From: Chamaelirium japonicum
Lineage: Eukaryota > Streptophyta > Magnoliopsida > Liliales > Melanthiaceae
Length of the DNA stretch: 64,000 nucleotides
Assembly: GCA_947650365.1 (NCBI GenBank)
Contig: CANTAL010000097.1
Coordinates: 124,001 to 188,000 of the forward strand
Direction of reading: 5' to 3'
The notes below the pieces were generated by a model. The model ran no database searches and had not been told where the DNA came from. It saw nothing but the letters and a program-made list of their open reading frames with translations. Positions 1 to 12,800 of the stretch are shown in pieces. Numbering within the stretch: the stretch's first letter is position 1; each line of letters opens with the position of its first letter. Position numbers and translations under genes: made by a program.

Positions 1-429
1 TCGCCAGGCGGTGGAGTGGGGAGTGTACCTTATCTTGTCGCTGCCAGGTTGATCGTTTGGAATGTTCAAGTCTGGGAGGTCTCGAACCGACTCGAGCGGG
101 CTTCCATGGACTATAATCGTCCACGTAGCTTCAGAGGGGTTTCGACACCTGGCAGCCTTTATGCTGCATTACAGGGGGCGAGTTTAAGGAGGAAGCGAAG
201 GCGAGCTTGCTCTTAATGTTCTGTCTTCTCCATTTTGTCAAGAGTCGGGCTCTTAGGACGGCGACCTCTTCGACAATAGGTTTGGGTGATCCGCCACCTT
301 CTCCCTATTGATAAGAGTTGGGCTCCGGAGAGGGAAACCTCTTCGACAACGGGAGGGGCCGGGCGATCTCTTTGAGCGTTCTACCGGTGTTCGTTGATAC
401 CATTTTAAGTTTCCTCTTTGGCAAAAATC

Positions 430-1035
430 CCTGCACGAACTCGGGGCGGGCTCCTATGTGAGAGGTGGGGCGAGCTCCTGTGCGAGCTTGGGGGCGAGCT
501 CCCGAGCAAACTGGAGGCGAGCTCCTGAGTGAGCTAGGGGGTGAGCTCCTTAGAGAGCTGGGGGCGAGCTCCATAGCGAGCTGGGGGCGAGCTCCTTTGC
601 GAGCTGGGGGCGAGTTCCTTTGCGAGCTGGGGGCGAGCTCCTGAGCGAGCTAGGGGGGTGAGCTCCTTAGCGAGTTGGGGGCGAGCTCCTTAGCGAGCTG
701 GGGGGTGAGCTCCTGAGCGGGGTGGGGGGCGAGATCCTGAGCGGGCTAGGGGGTGAGCTCCTTAGCGAGCTGGGGGCGAGCTCCTTAGCGAGCTGGGGGG
801 CGAGCTCCTGAGCGAGCTAGGGGGTGAGCACCTTAGCAAGCTGGGGGCGAGCTCCTTAGTGAGCTGGGGGGCGAGCTCCTGAGCGAGCTAGGGGGTGAGC
901 TCCTTAGAGAGCTGGGGGCGAGCTCTTTAGCGAGCTGGGGGGCGAGCTAGGGGGTGAGCTCCTTAGCGAGCTGGGGGCGAGCTCCTTAGCGAGCTGGGGG
1001 GCGAGCTCCTGAGCGAGCTGGGGGGCGAGGGCGTG
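430..1035. repeat. GAGCTC-rich minisatellite inside the left LTR
   Basis: Imperfect tandem copies of a roughly 24-bp unit of the type gcgagctgggggcgagctcc, with variants carrying 'ctgagcgagctaggggg'. The homologous segment of the LTRs at 36280 and 48975 is a shorter 21-bp-based array, so this internal repeat expands and contracts between family members. Short open frames across it come from the repeat and are not genes. Confidence 0.85.
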
Positions 1036-1104
1036 CCCCTGTGTGAGCTCCACATCTTTGAGATTCCTGGGGTCTATGAGATCCATAGAAAGATTCATAG
1101 TGTT

Positions 1105-1260
1105 ACCACAGTCCAATATGGATCTCGCTCCCAATCGAGCTGGGGGGTGAGATCCTGCGCGAGCTGAGGGGTGAGCTCCTGTGCGAACTGGAGGCGAGCT
1201 CTTGCGCATTCGGATACAGGGTGTCCATACAGCCCAAAATGGATCTCGCTCCCGATAGCC
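1105..1260. repeat. Short internal duplication in the left LTR
   Basis: The string 'aatggatctcgctccc' near 1225-1250 has a close counterpart ('atatggatctcgctccc') near 1115-1135, about 118 bp away. The flanking 'gagctggggggtgag' type repeats suggest local duplication within the LTR. It has no coding potential. Confidence 0.55.
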
Positions 1261-1382
1261 GTTCGATCGAGCCTATAGGGTTTTGCGGGTTCTAACTCCA
1301 GGATGTGCTCCTGAGCGAGCTCCACCTCAAGTGTGTCTGTTACAATGTTGTCCAAGATATGTGGTTTCAGCTACCCCCAACA

Positions 1383-4300
1383 CGATCCATTCTAATTTAT
1401 TCGCATGATAAATTCTAATTCATTCGTATGATCCATTCTAATTCATTCATACGATCCATTCTAATTTATTCATACGATCCATTCTAATTCATTCGCACGA
1501 ATGTATCCATTCTAGTTCATTCGTACGATCCATTCTAATTCATTCGCACAATCTATTCTAATTCATTCGTACGATTCTATTCTAATTCATTTGTACGATC
1601 CATTCTAATATATTCGCACGAATGTATCCAATATAATTCATTCGTACGATACATTCTAATTCATTCGCACGATCCATTCTAATTCATTCGTACAATACAT
1701 TCTAATTCATTCGCACGAATATATCCATTCTAATTCATTCGTACAATTCATTCTAATTTATTTGTACAATCCATTCTAATTCATTCATACGATCCATACT
1801 AATTCATTCGTATGATCCATTCTAATTCATTCGCACGAATGTATCCACTCTAATTTATTCGTACGATCAATTCTAATTCATTCACACGATCTATTCTAAT
1901 TCATTCGTACGATCCATTCTAATTCATTTATACGATCCATTTTACTCATTCGTACGATCTATTCTAATTCATTCGCACGAATGTATCCATTCTAATTCAT
2001 TTGTACGATCCATTCTAATTCATTCGCACGATCCATTCTAATTCATTCGTACGATCCATTCGAATTCATTCATACTATCAATTCTAATTCATTCGCACGA
2101 ATGTATCCATTCTAATTCATTCGTAAGATCCATTCTAATTCATTCGCACGATCCATTCCAATTCATTCGCACGATCCATTCTAATTCATTCATACGATTC
2201 ATTCTAATTCATACGCACGAATGTATCCATTCTAATTCATTCGTATGATCCATTCTAATTCATTTGCACGAACCATACTAATTCATTCCTACGATCCATT
2301 CTAATTCATTCGTACGATATATTCTAATTCATTCGTACGATCCATTTTAATTCATTCGTATGATCTATTCTAATTCATTCGCACCAATGTATCTTTTCTA
2401 ATTCATTCGTACGATCCATTCTAATTCATTCACACGATCCATTCTAATTCATTCATACGATCCATTCTAATTTATTCGAATGATCCATCCTAATTCATTC
2501 ATATGATCCATTCTAATTCATTCGTACGATCCATTCTAATTCATTCGCACGAATGTATCCATTCTAATTTATTCCTATGATCCATTATAATTCATTCGCA
2601 TGATCCATTCTAATTCATTAGTACGATCCATTCTAATTCATTCGTACGATTCATTCTAATTCATTCGTACAATCCATTCTAACTCATTCGCATGAATCTA
2701 TCCATTCTAATTCATTCGTACGATCCATTCTAATTCATTCGCACGATCCATTCTAATTTATTCGTATGATCCATTCTAATTAAATTGTACGATCCATTCT
2801 AATTCAGTTGTACAATCCATTCTAATTCATTCATATGATCCATTCTAATTCATTCGCACGAATGTATCCATTCTAATTCATTCGTATGATCCATTCTAAC
2901 TCATTTGCACGATCCATTCTAATTCATTCGTATGATCCATTCTAATTAATTCGTACAATCCAATATAATTTATTCGTATGATTCATTCTAATTCATTCAT
3001 ACGATCCATTCTAATTCATTCGCACGAATGTATCCATTCAAATTCATTCGTACGATCCATTCTAATTCATTCGCACGATCCATTCTAATTCATTCGTACG
3101 ATCCATTCTAAATCATTCATACGATCTATTCTAATTCATTCGTACGATCCATTCTAATTCATTCGCATGAATGTATCCATTCTAATTCATTCGTACGATC
3201 CATTCTTATTCATTCGCACGATCCATGCTAATTTATTCGTACGATCCATTCTAATTCATTTGTACGATCCATTCTAATTCATTCGCACAAATATATTCAT
3301 TCTAATTCATTCATAAGATCCATTCTAATTCATTCGCATGATCCATTTTAATTTATTCGTATGATCCATTCTAATTCATTCATACGATCCATTCTAATTC
3401 ATTCATACAATCCATTCTAATTCATTCATACGATCCATTCTAATTCATTCGCATGAATATATCCATTCTAATTCATTCGTACGATCCATTCTAATTCATT
3501 CGTACGATCCATTCTAATTAATTCGTACGATCCATTCAAATCTATTCGCACGAATGTATCCCTTCTAATTCATTTGTACGGTCCATTCTAATTCATTCTC
3601 ACTTTCCATTCTAATTCATTCAGACGATCCATTCAAATTCATTCGTACGATCCATTCTAGTTCATTCGCACGAATGTTTCTATTCTAATTCATTCGTATG
3701 ATCCATTTATATTCATTCGTACGATCTAATCTAATTCATTCGTACGATCCATTCTAATTCATTCATATGAACCATTCTAATTCATTCGCACGATCCATTC
3801 TAATTCATTCGTACAATCCATTCTAATTCATTCGCATGAATGTTTCTATTTTAGTTCATTCGTACGATCCATTCTAATTCATTCGTACGTTCTAATCTAA
3901 TTCATTCGCACGAATGTAACCATTCTAATTCATTCGTACGATCCATTCTAATTTATTCGCACGATCCATTCTAATTCATTCGTATGATCTATTCTAATTC
4001 ATTTGTATGATCCATTCTAATTCATTAGTACAATCCATTCTAATTCATTCGCACGAATGTATCCATTTTAATTCATTAGTACGATCCATTCTAATTCATT
4101 CGTACAATTTATTCGTATAATTCATTCATATGATCCATTCTAATTCATTCGTATAATTCATTCATACGATCCATTCTAATTTATTCGTACAATTTATTCA
4201 AATTCATTCGCATGAATGTATCCATTCTAATTCATTCATATGATCCATTCTAATTCATTCGCACGATCCATTCAAATTCATTCGTACGATTCATTCTAAT

Positions 4301-7018
4301 TCATTCGTACGATTCATTCTAACTCATTCGTACGATCCATTCTAATTCATTTACACGAATGTCTCCATTCTAATTCATTCGTATGATCCATTCGCATGAT
4401 CAATTCTAATCCATTCGCACGATCCATTCTAATTTAGTTGTACGATCATTTCTAAATCAGTCGTACAATCCATTCTAATTCATTCGTGTGATCCATTCTA
4501 ATTCATTCGCACGAATATATCCATTCTAATTCATTCATACGATCCACTCTAATTCATTCGCACGATCCATTTTAATTCATTCATATGATCCATTCTAATT
4601 CATTCGTACAATCCAATCTAATTCATTCGTACGATCCATTCTAATTCATTTGTATGATCCATTGTAATTCATTCGCACGAATGTATCCATTCTAATTCAT
4701 TCGTACGATCAATTTTAATTGATCTACATGATCCACTCTAATTCATTCATACGATCTATTCTAATTCATTCGTATGATCTATTCTAAATTAATCGTACGA
4801 TCCATTCTAATCCATTCGTACGATCCATTCTAAATCATTCGCACGAATGTATCCATTCTAATTCATTCGTACGATCCATTCTAATTCAATCGCACGATCT
4901 AATCTAATTCATTCGTACGATCCATTATAATTCATTCGCACGAATGTATCCATTCTAATTCATTCGTATGATTTATTCTTATTCATTCGCACGATCCATT
5001 TTAATTCATTCGCACGATCCATTTTAATTCATTCGTACGATCCATTCTAATTCATTCGTACGATCCTTTCTAATTGATTCGTACGATCCATTCTAATTCA
5101 TTCGCACAAATGTATCCATTCTAATTTATTCATACGATCCATTCTAATTCATTTCCATGATCCATTCTAATTCATTCATACGATCCATTCTAATTCATTC
5201 ATACGATCCATTCTAATTCATTCGTACGATCCATTCAAATTCATTCGCATGAATGTATCCATTCTAATTCATTCGTATGATCCATTCTAATTCATTCGCA
5301 TGATCCATTCTAATCCATTCGCACGATCCATTCTAATCCATTCATACGAACCATTCTAATTCATTCGTACGATCCATTCTTATTCATTCGCACGAATGTT
5401 TCCATTCTAATTCCTTCGTATGATCTATTCAAATTCTTTCGCACGATCCATTCTAATTCATTCGTATGATCCATTCTAATTAATTCGTACGATCCATTCA
5501 AATCCATTCGCATGAATGTATCAATTCTAATTCATTCGTACGGTCCATTCTAATTCATTCTCACTATCCATTCTAATTCATTCAGACGGTTCATTCAAAT
5601 TCATTCGTACGATCCATTCTAATTCATTCGCAGGAATGTTTCTATTCTAATTCATTTGTATGATCCATTTATATTCATTGCTACGATCCAATCTAATCCA
5701 TTCGTTTGATCCATTCTAATTCATTCGTACGAACCATTCTAATTCATTCGCACGATCCATTCTAATTCATTCGTACGATCCATTCTAATTCATTCGCATG
5801 AATGTTTCCATTTTAATTCATTCGTACGATCCATTCTAATTCATTCGTATGTTCTAATCTAATTCATTCGCACGAATGTATCCATTTTAATTCATTCGTA
5901 CGATCCATTCTAATTTATTTGCACTATCCATTCTAATTCATTCATAAGATCTATTCTAATTCATTTGTATGATCCATTCTAATTCATTAGTACGATCCAT
6001 TCTAATTCATTCACACGAATGTATCTATTTTAATTCATTTGTACGATCCATTCTAATTCATTCATACGATCCATTCTAATTCATTCGTATAATTTATTCA
6101 TACGATCCATTCTAATTTATTTGTACAATTTATTCAAATTCATTCGCACCAATGTATCCATTCTAGTTCATTCGTATGATCCATTCTAATTCATTCGCAC
6201 GAATGTATCCATTCTAATTCATTCGTATGATCCATTCTAATTCATTCGCACAAATGTATCTATTCTAATTCATTTGTACGATCCATTCTAATTCTTTCGC
6301 ACGATCCATTCTAATTCATTCGAACGATCCATTCTAATTCATTCGTACGATCCATTCTAATTCATTCGCACAAATCTATCCATTCTAATTCATTCGTACG
6401 ATCATTCTAATTCATTCGCACGATCCATTCTAATTCATTCATTCGATCTATTTTAATTCATTCATACGATCCATTCTAATTCATTCGTACGATCCATTCT
6501 AATTCATTCGCACGATCCATTTGAATTCATTCGTACGATCCTTTCTAATTCACTCGTACGATCAATTCTAATTCTTTCGCATGAATGTATGCATTCTAAT
6601 TCATTCGTACGATCCATTCTAATTCATTCGCACGATCCATTCTAATTCATTTGTACAATCCATTCTAAATCATTCGCACAAATGTATCCATTCTAATTCA
6701 TTCGTATGATCCATTCTAACTCATTCGTATGATCTATTCTAATTTATTCATATGAATATATCCATTCTAATTTATTCATACGATCAATTCTAATTCATTC
6801 GCACGATCCATTCTAATTCATTCATACGATCCATTCTAATTCATTTGTACGATCCACTTTAATTCATTCATACGATCCATTCTAATTCATTCGCACGAAT
6901 GTATCCATTCTAATTCATTCGTACGATCCATTCTAATTTATTTGCACGATTCATTCTAATTCATTCGTAGGATCCATTCTAATTCATTCGTACGATCCAT
7001 TGTAATTCATTCACATGA
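1383..7018 (+). repeat. Satellite array, 23/28-bp monomers, forward orientation
   Basis: Tandem monomers with the core CATTCTAATTCATTCG, then a variable dinucleotide (TA, CA or similar), then CGATC, giving a 23-bp period. Every few monomers CGATCC is replaced by CGAATGTATCC, which makes a 28-bp variant. Variation is mostly single-base. Nothing coding is present, and short open frames here are translated repeat. Confidence 0.97.
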
Positions 7019-7459
7019 ATGGATACATTCGTGCGAATGAATTAGAATGGATCGTACGAATGAATTAGAATGGCTATATTCGTTCGTGCGAATGAATTGG
7101 AATGTATCGTACGAATGAATTTGAATGGATATATTCATACGAATGAATTAGAATGGATACATTCATGTGAATGAATTAGAATGGATCGTACGAATAAATT
7201 AGAATGGATACATTCGTGCGAATGAATTAGAATGGATCGTATGAATGGATTAGAATGTAATGTACAAATGAATTAGATTGGATCGTACAAATGAATTAGA
7301 ATGGATACATTCGTGCGAATAAATTAAAATGGATCGTACGAATAAATTGGAATGGATCGTACGAATGAATTAGAATGGATCGTAAGAATGAATTAGAATG
7401 GATCCGAAAGAATTAGAATGGATCGTACGAATGAATTAGAATGGATCGTACGAATGTAT
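7019..7459 (-). repeat. Inverted island of the 23/28-bp satellite
   Basis: The same satellite reads GAATGAATTAGAATGG on the plus strand, the reverse complement of the neighbouring arrays. The left switch lies near 'tcacatgaatggatacattc' and the right switch at 'gaattcgtatgatcc'. No non-satellite DNA is present. Confidence 0.93.
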
Positions 7460-8028
7460 TTGAATTCGTATGATCCATTCTAATTCATTTGCACGAATGT
7501 ATCTATTCTAATTCATTCGTACGATCCATTCTAATTCATTTGTTCATTACATTCAAATCCAATCATACGATCCATTAAAATTCATTCGCACGAATGTATC
7601 CATTCTAATTTATTCGTACGATCCATTCTAATTCATTCGCACGAATGTATCCATTCTAATTCATTCATATGAATATACCCATTCTAATTAATTCGTACGA
7701 TCCATTCTTATTCATTCGCATGAACGAATGTAGCCATTCTAATTCATTCGTACGATCTATTCTAATTCAAACGCATGAATATATCCATTCTAATTCATTC
7801 GTACGATCCATTCTAATTTATTCGCACGAATGTATCTATTGTAATTCATTCGTACGATTCATTCTAATTCATTCACAAGAATGTATCCATTCTAATTCAG
7901 TCGTGTGATCCATTATAATTTATTCGTACGATCTATTCTAATTCATTCGCACGAATGTATCTATTCTAATTCATTCATACGATCCATTCTAATTCATTCA
8001 CATGATCCATTCTGATTCATTCGTGCGA
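7460..8028 (+). repeat. Satellite block, forward orientation
   Basis: Forward 23/28-bp monomers between two inverted islands. The right switch occurs in the palindromic string 'attcattcgtgcgaatgaat' around 8018-8037. Confidence 0.93.
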
Positions 8029-8530
8029 ATGAATTAGAATGGATCATACGAATGAATAAGAATGGATCGTACGAATGAATTAGAATGGATCGTATGAATG
8101 AATTTTAATGGATCGTACGAATGAATTAGAATGGATCGTACGAATGAATTAGAATGGATACATTCGGGTGAATGAATTAGAATGGATCGTACGAATGAAT
8201 TAGAATGGATCATACGAATGAATTAGAAAGGATACATTCATGCGAATGAATTAGATTGGATCATACGAATGAAATAGAATAGTTACATTCGTGCGAATGA
8301 ATTAGAATGGATTGTACGAATGAATTAGAATGGATCATACGAATGAATAAGAATGGATATATTCGTGCGTATGAATTAGAATAAATCATACGAATGAATT
8401 AGAATGGATACATTCATGCGAATGAATTAGAAAAAATCATATGAATGAATTAGAATGGATTGTGTGAATGAATTAGAATGGATCGTATGAATGAATTAGA
8501 ATAGCTCTTATGAATAAATTAGAACGGGTA
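8029..8530 (-). repeat. Second inverted island of the satellite
   Basis: Monomers read in the GAATGAATTAGAATGG direction on the plus strand. The block ends near 'attctaattagaatgg', a palindromic join of two monomer halves. Confidence 0.92.
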
Positions 8531-9745
8531 CATTCTAATTAGAATGGATCGCACGAATGTATCCATTCTAATTCATTCTTACGATCCAATCTAATTTATT
8601 CGTATGATCCATTCTAATTCACTCGCAAGAATATATCCATTCTAATTCATTCGTACGATCCATTCTAATTCATTTGTACGATCCATTCTAATTCAATCAT
8701 ACGATCCAATCTAATTCATTCGTACGATCCATTCTAATTCATTCGCACGAATGTATCCATTGTAATTCATTCGTACGATCCTTTCTAATTCATTCATACG
8801 ATCCATTCTAATTCATTCGCACGAATGTATCCATTCTAATTCATTCGTATGATCCAATTTAATTCATTCGTAAGATTCATTCTAATTCATTCCTACGATC
8901 CATTCAAATTCATTCGTACAAATGTATCCATTCTAATTCATTCGTACGATCCAATCTAATTCATTCGCACGAATGTATAGATTCTAATTCATTCGTACGA
9001 TCCATTCTAATTCTTTCGTACGATCCATTCTAATTCATTCGCACGAATGTATCCATTCTAATTCATTCGTACGATCCAATTTAATTCATTCATATGATTC
9101 ATTCTAATTCATTCGTACGATCCATTCTAACTCAATCACATGAATATATCTATTCTAATTCATTCGCACGATCCATTCTAATTCATTTGTACGATCCATT
9201 CTAATTTATTTGTATGTTCTATTCTACTTCATTCGCACGAATGTATCTATTCTAATTCATTCATACGGTCCATTCTAATTCATTCGTACGATCCATTCTA
9301 ATTCATTCATACGAATGTATCTATTCTAATTCATTCGTACGATCAATTCTAATTCATTTTTACGATCCATTATAATTCATTCGTACGAATGTATCCATTC
9401 TAATTTATTCGTACGATCTATTCTAATTCATTCAGACGATCCATTCTAATTCAATCGTATGATCCATTCTAAGTCATTCGAAAGAATGTATCCATTCTAA
9501 TTCATTCAGACGATCCATTCTAATTCAATCGTATGATCCATTCTAAGTCATTCGAAAGAATGTATCCATTCTAATTCATTCGAACGAATGTATCCATTCC
9601 AATTTAATCGAACGATCCATTCTAATTTATTCGTACGATCCATTCTAATTCATTCGTACGATCCATTTTAATTCATTCGCACGAATCTATCCTTCTAATT
9701 CATTCACATGAATGTATCCATTCTAATTTATTCGTACGATCCATT
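8531..9745 (+). repeat. Satellite block, forward orientation
   Basis: Forward 23/28-bp monomers. A 74-bp exact-register local duplication (two 23-mers plus one 28-mer) is visible: 'ttcagacgatccattc' occurs at about 9431 and again at about 9505. Confidence 0.93.
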
Positions 9746-9887
9746 CGTGCGAATGAATTAGAATGGATACATTCTACTTCATTCGCACCATCCATTCTAA
9801 TTCGTGCAAATAAATAAGAATGGATCGTACGAATGAATTAGAATGGATCGTACGAATGAATTAGAATTAGAATGGATACATTCATAC
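9746..9887. repeat. Scrambled satellite segment with several orientation switches
   Basis: Within about 140 bp the monomers flip several times: 'ccattcgtgcgaatg', then 'ctacttcattcgcacc', then 'gaattagaattagaatgg', before forward order resumes. It looks like a rearrangement junction made only of satellite. Confidence 0.85.
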
Positions 9888-12800
9888 GATCCATTCTAAT
9901 TCATTCATACAATCCATTCTAATTCATTCGTACGATCCATTCTAATTAATTCGTATGATCGATTCTGATTTATTCATACGATCCGTTATAATTCATTCGT
10001 ACGATCCATTCTAATTCATTTGCACGAATGTATCCATTCTAATTCGTACGATCCATTCTAATTCATTCGCACGATCCATTCTAATTCATTCGTATGATCC
10101 ATTCTATTTCATTTGTACGATCCATTCGAACTCATTCGTACGATCCATTCTAATTTATTCATACAATCCATTCTAATTCATTCGCACTAATGTATCCATT
10201 CAAATTTAATCGTACGATCCATTCTAATTCATTCACACGTCCATTCTATTTCACTTGTACTATCGATTCTAATTCATTCGCACGATCCTTCCTAATTCAT
10301 TCGTACGATCCATTCTAATTCATTCGCACGAATATATCCATTCTAATTCATTCGTATGATCCATTCTAATTCATTCGCACGATCCATTCTTATTCATTCG
10401 TACTATCCATTCTAGTTTATTCGTACGATCCATTCTAATTCATTCACATGTATGTATTCATTCTAATTCATTCGTACAATCCATTCTAATTCATTCGTAT
10501 GATCCATTCTAATTCATTCGCATGATCCATTATAATTCATTCGTACGATCCATTCTAATTCATTCGTACGATCCACATTCTAATTCATTCGCATGATCCA
10601 TTATAATTCATTCGTACGATCCATTCTAATTCATTCGTACGATCCATTCTAATTCATTCGTACGATCCATTCTAATTCATTCGCATGATTCATTCTAATT
10701 CATTCGTACGATCCATTCTAATTCGTTTGCACGAATGTATCCATTCTATTTAGTTCGTACTATCCATTCTAATTCGTTCGTACGATCCATTCTAATTCAT
10801 TCGTACGATCCATTCTAATTCATTTGCACAACTATTCTAATTCAATAGTACGATCAATTCTAATTTATTAGTACGATCCATTCTAATTCATTCGTACAAT
10901 CCATTTTAATTCATTCGCACAATCCATTCTAATTTATTCATTCGATCCATTCTATTTCATTCGTACGATCCATTCTAATTCATTCGCACGAATATATCCA
11001 TTCTAACTCATTCGTACGGTCCATTCTAATTCATTCGCACAATTGTATCCATTCTAATTTATGCGTACGATCCATTCTAATTCATTCGCACGATCCATTC
11101 TAATTCATTCGTACGATCCATTCTAATACATTCATACGATCCATTCTAATTCATTTGTACGATCCATTCTAATTCATTCGCAGGAATATATCCATTCTAA
11201 TTGATTCGTACGATACATTCTAATACATTCGCACAAATGTATCCATTCTAATTCATTTGTACGATCCATTCTAATTCATTTGTACGATCTATTCTAATTC
11301 ATTCGTATGATCCATTCTAATTCAGTCGTACGATTCTAATTCTTTCGTACGATCCATTCTAATTCATTCGTATGATCCATTCTAATTTATTCGTATGATC
11401 TATTCTAATTCATTCGTATGATCCATTCTAATTTTTCGTACGATCCTTTCTAATTCTTTCGTACGATCCATTCTAATTCATTCGCACGATCTATTCTAAT
11501 TTATTCGTACGATCCATTCTAATTCAATCGTACGATCCATTCTTACACATTCGTACGATCCATTCTAATTCATTCGCATGAATGTATCCATTCTAATTCA
11601 TTCGTACGATCCATTCTAATTCATTCGCACGATCCATTCTAATTCATTCATACGATCCATTCTAATTCATTCGTACGATCCATTCTAATTCATTCGCACG
11701 AATGTATCCATTCTAGTTCATTCGTACGACCCATTCTAATTCATTTGCACGATCCATTCTAATTCATTCGTACGATCTATTCTAATTCATTAGTACGATA
11801 CATTCTAATTCACTCGCATGAATGTATCCATTCTAATTCATTCGTACTATCTATTATAATTCATTCGCATGAACCATTCTAATTCATTCGTAGGATCCAT
11901 TCTAATTTATTCATACGATCCATTCTAATTCATTCGTACGATCCATTCTAATTCATTCACACGAATGTATCCATTCTAATTCATTCGTACGATCCATTCT
12001 AATTCATTCACACGATCAATTCTAATTCATTCGTACGATCCATTCTAATTCATTCGTATGATCCATCCTAATTCATTCGTAAGATCCTTTCAAATTCATT
12101 TGTACGATCCATTCTAATTCATTCGTACAAATGTACACATTCTAATTCATTCGTACGATCCACTGTAATTCATTCGCACGATCCATTCTAATTTATTCGT
12201 ACGAACCATTCTAATTCATTCGTACGATCCATTCTAATTCATTCGCACGAATGTATCCATTCTAATTCAATCATACAATCCATTCTAATTCAATCGCACG
12301 AACCATTCTAATTCGTTCGTACGATCCATTCTAATTCATTTGTATGATCTAATCTAATTCAGTCATACAATCTATTCTAATTCATTCGTACGATCCATTC
12401 TAATTCATTCGTACGATCCATTTTAATTCATTCGTATGATTCATTCTAATTCATTCGCAAGAATGTATCCATTCTAATTCATTCCTACGACCCATTCTAA
12501 ATCATTCACATAATCCATTCTAATTCATTCTTATGATCCATTCTAATTCATTCGTATGATCCAATCTAATTCATTCGTATGATCCATTCTAGTTCATTCG
12601 TATAATCCATTCTAATTCATTCGCACGAATGTATCCATTCTAATTCATTCGTACGATTCATTCTAATTCTTTCACACGATCCATTCTAATTCATTCGTAC
12701 GATCCATTCTAATTCATTCGTACGATCCATTCTAATTCATTCGTACGATCTATTCTAATTCATTTACACAAATGTATCCATTCTAATTCATTCGTACGAT

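Larger units (their letters stand above)
1..1382 (-). mobile_element. Partial LTR of a Tat-like Ty3/gypsy element, cut by the window edge
   Basis: Read on the minus strand, this segment starts at 1382 with TGTTGGGGGTAG, followed by a copy of the 'ccacatatcttgg' block that opens the LTRs at 36280 and 48975. It then follows the same order as those LTRs: a GAGCTC-rich minisatellite, 'ccaggtgtcga', 'gaagctacgtggacgatt' and 'agacttgaacattc'. It is clearly diverged from them. The window's first base corresponds to roughly two thirds of the way through the 36280 LTR, so the rest of the LTR and any internal region lie outside. It may be a solo LTR or the 5' LTR of a complete minus-strand element. It abuts satellite directly at 1383. 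Confidence 0.88.

Noticed and set aside
7669..7908. Open frames inside the satellite (also 24545-24733)
   Set aside because: They are direct translations of the 23/28-bp repeat with no start context, domain or codon structure.
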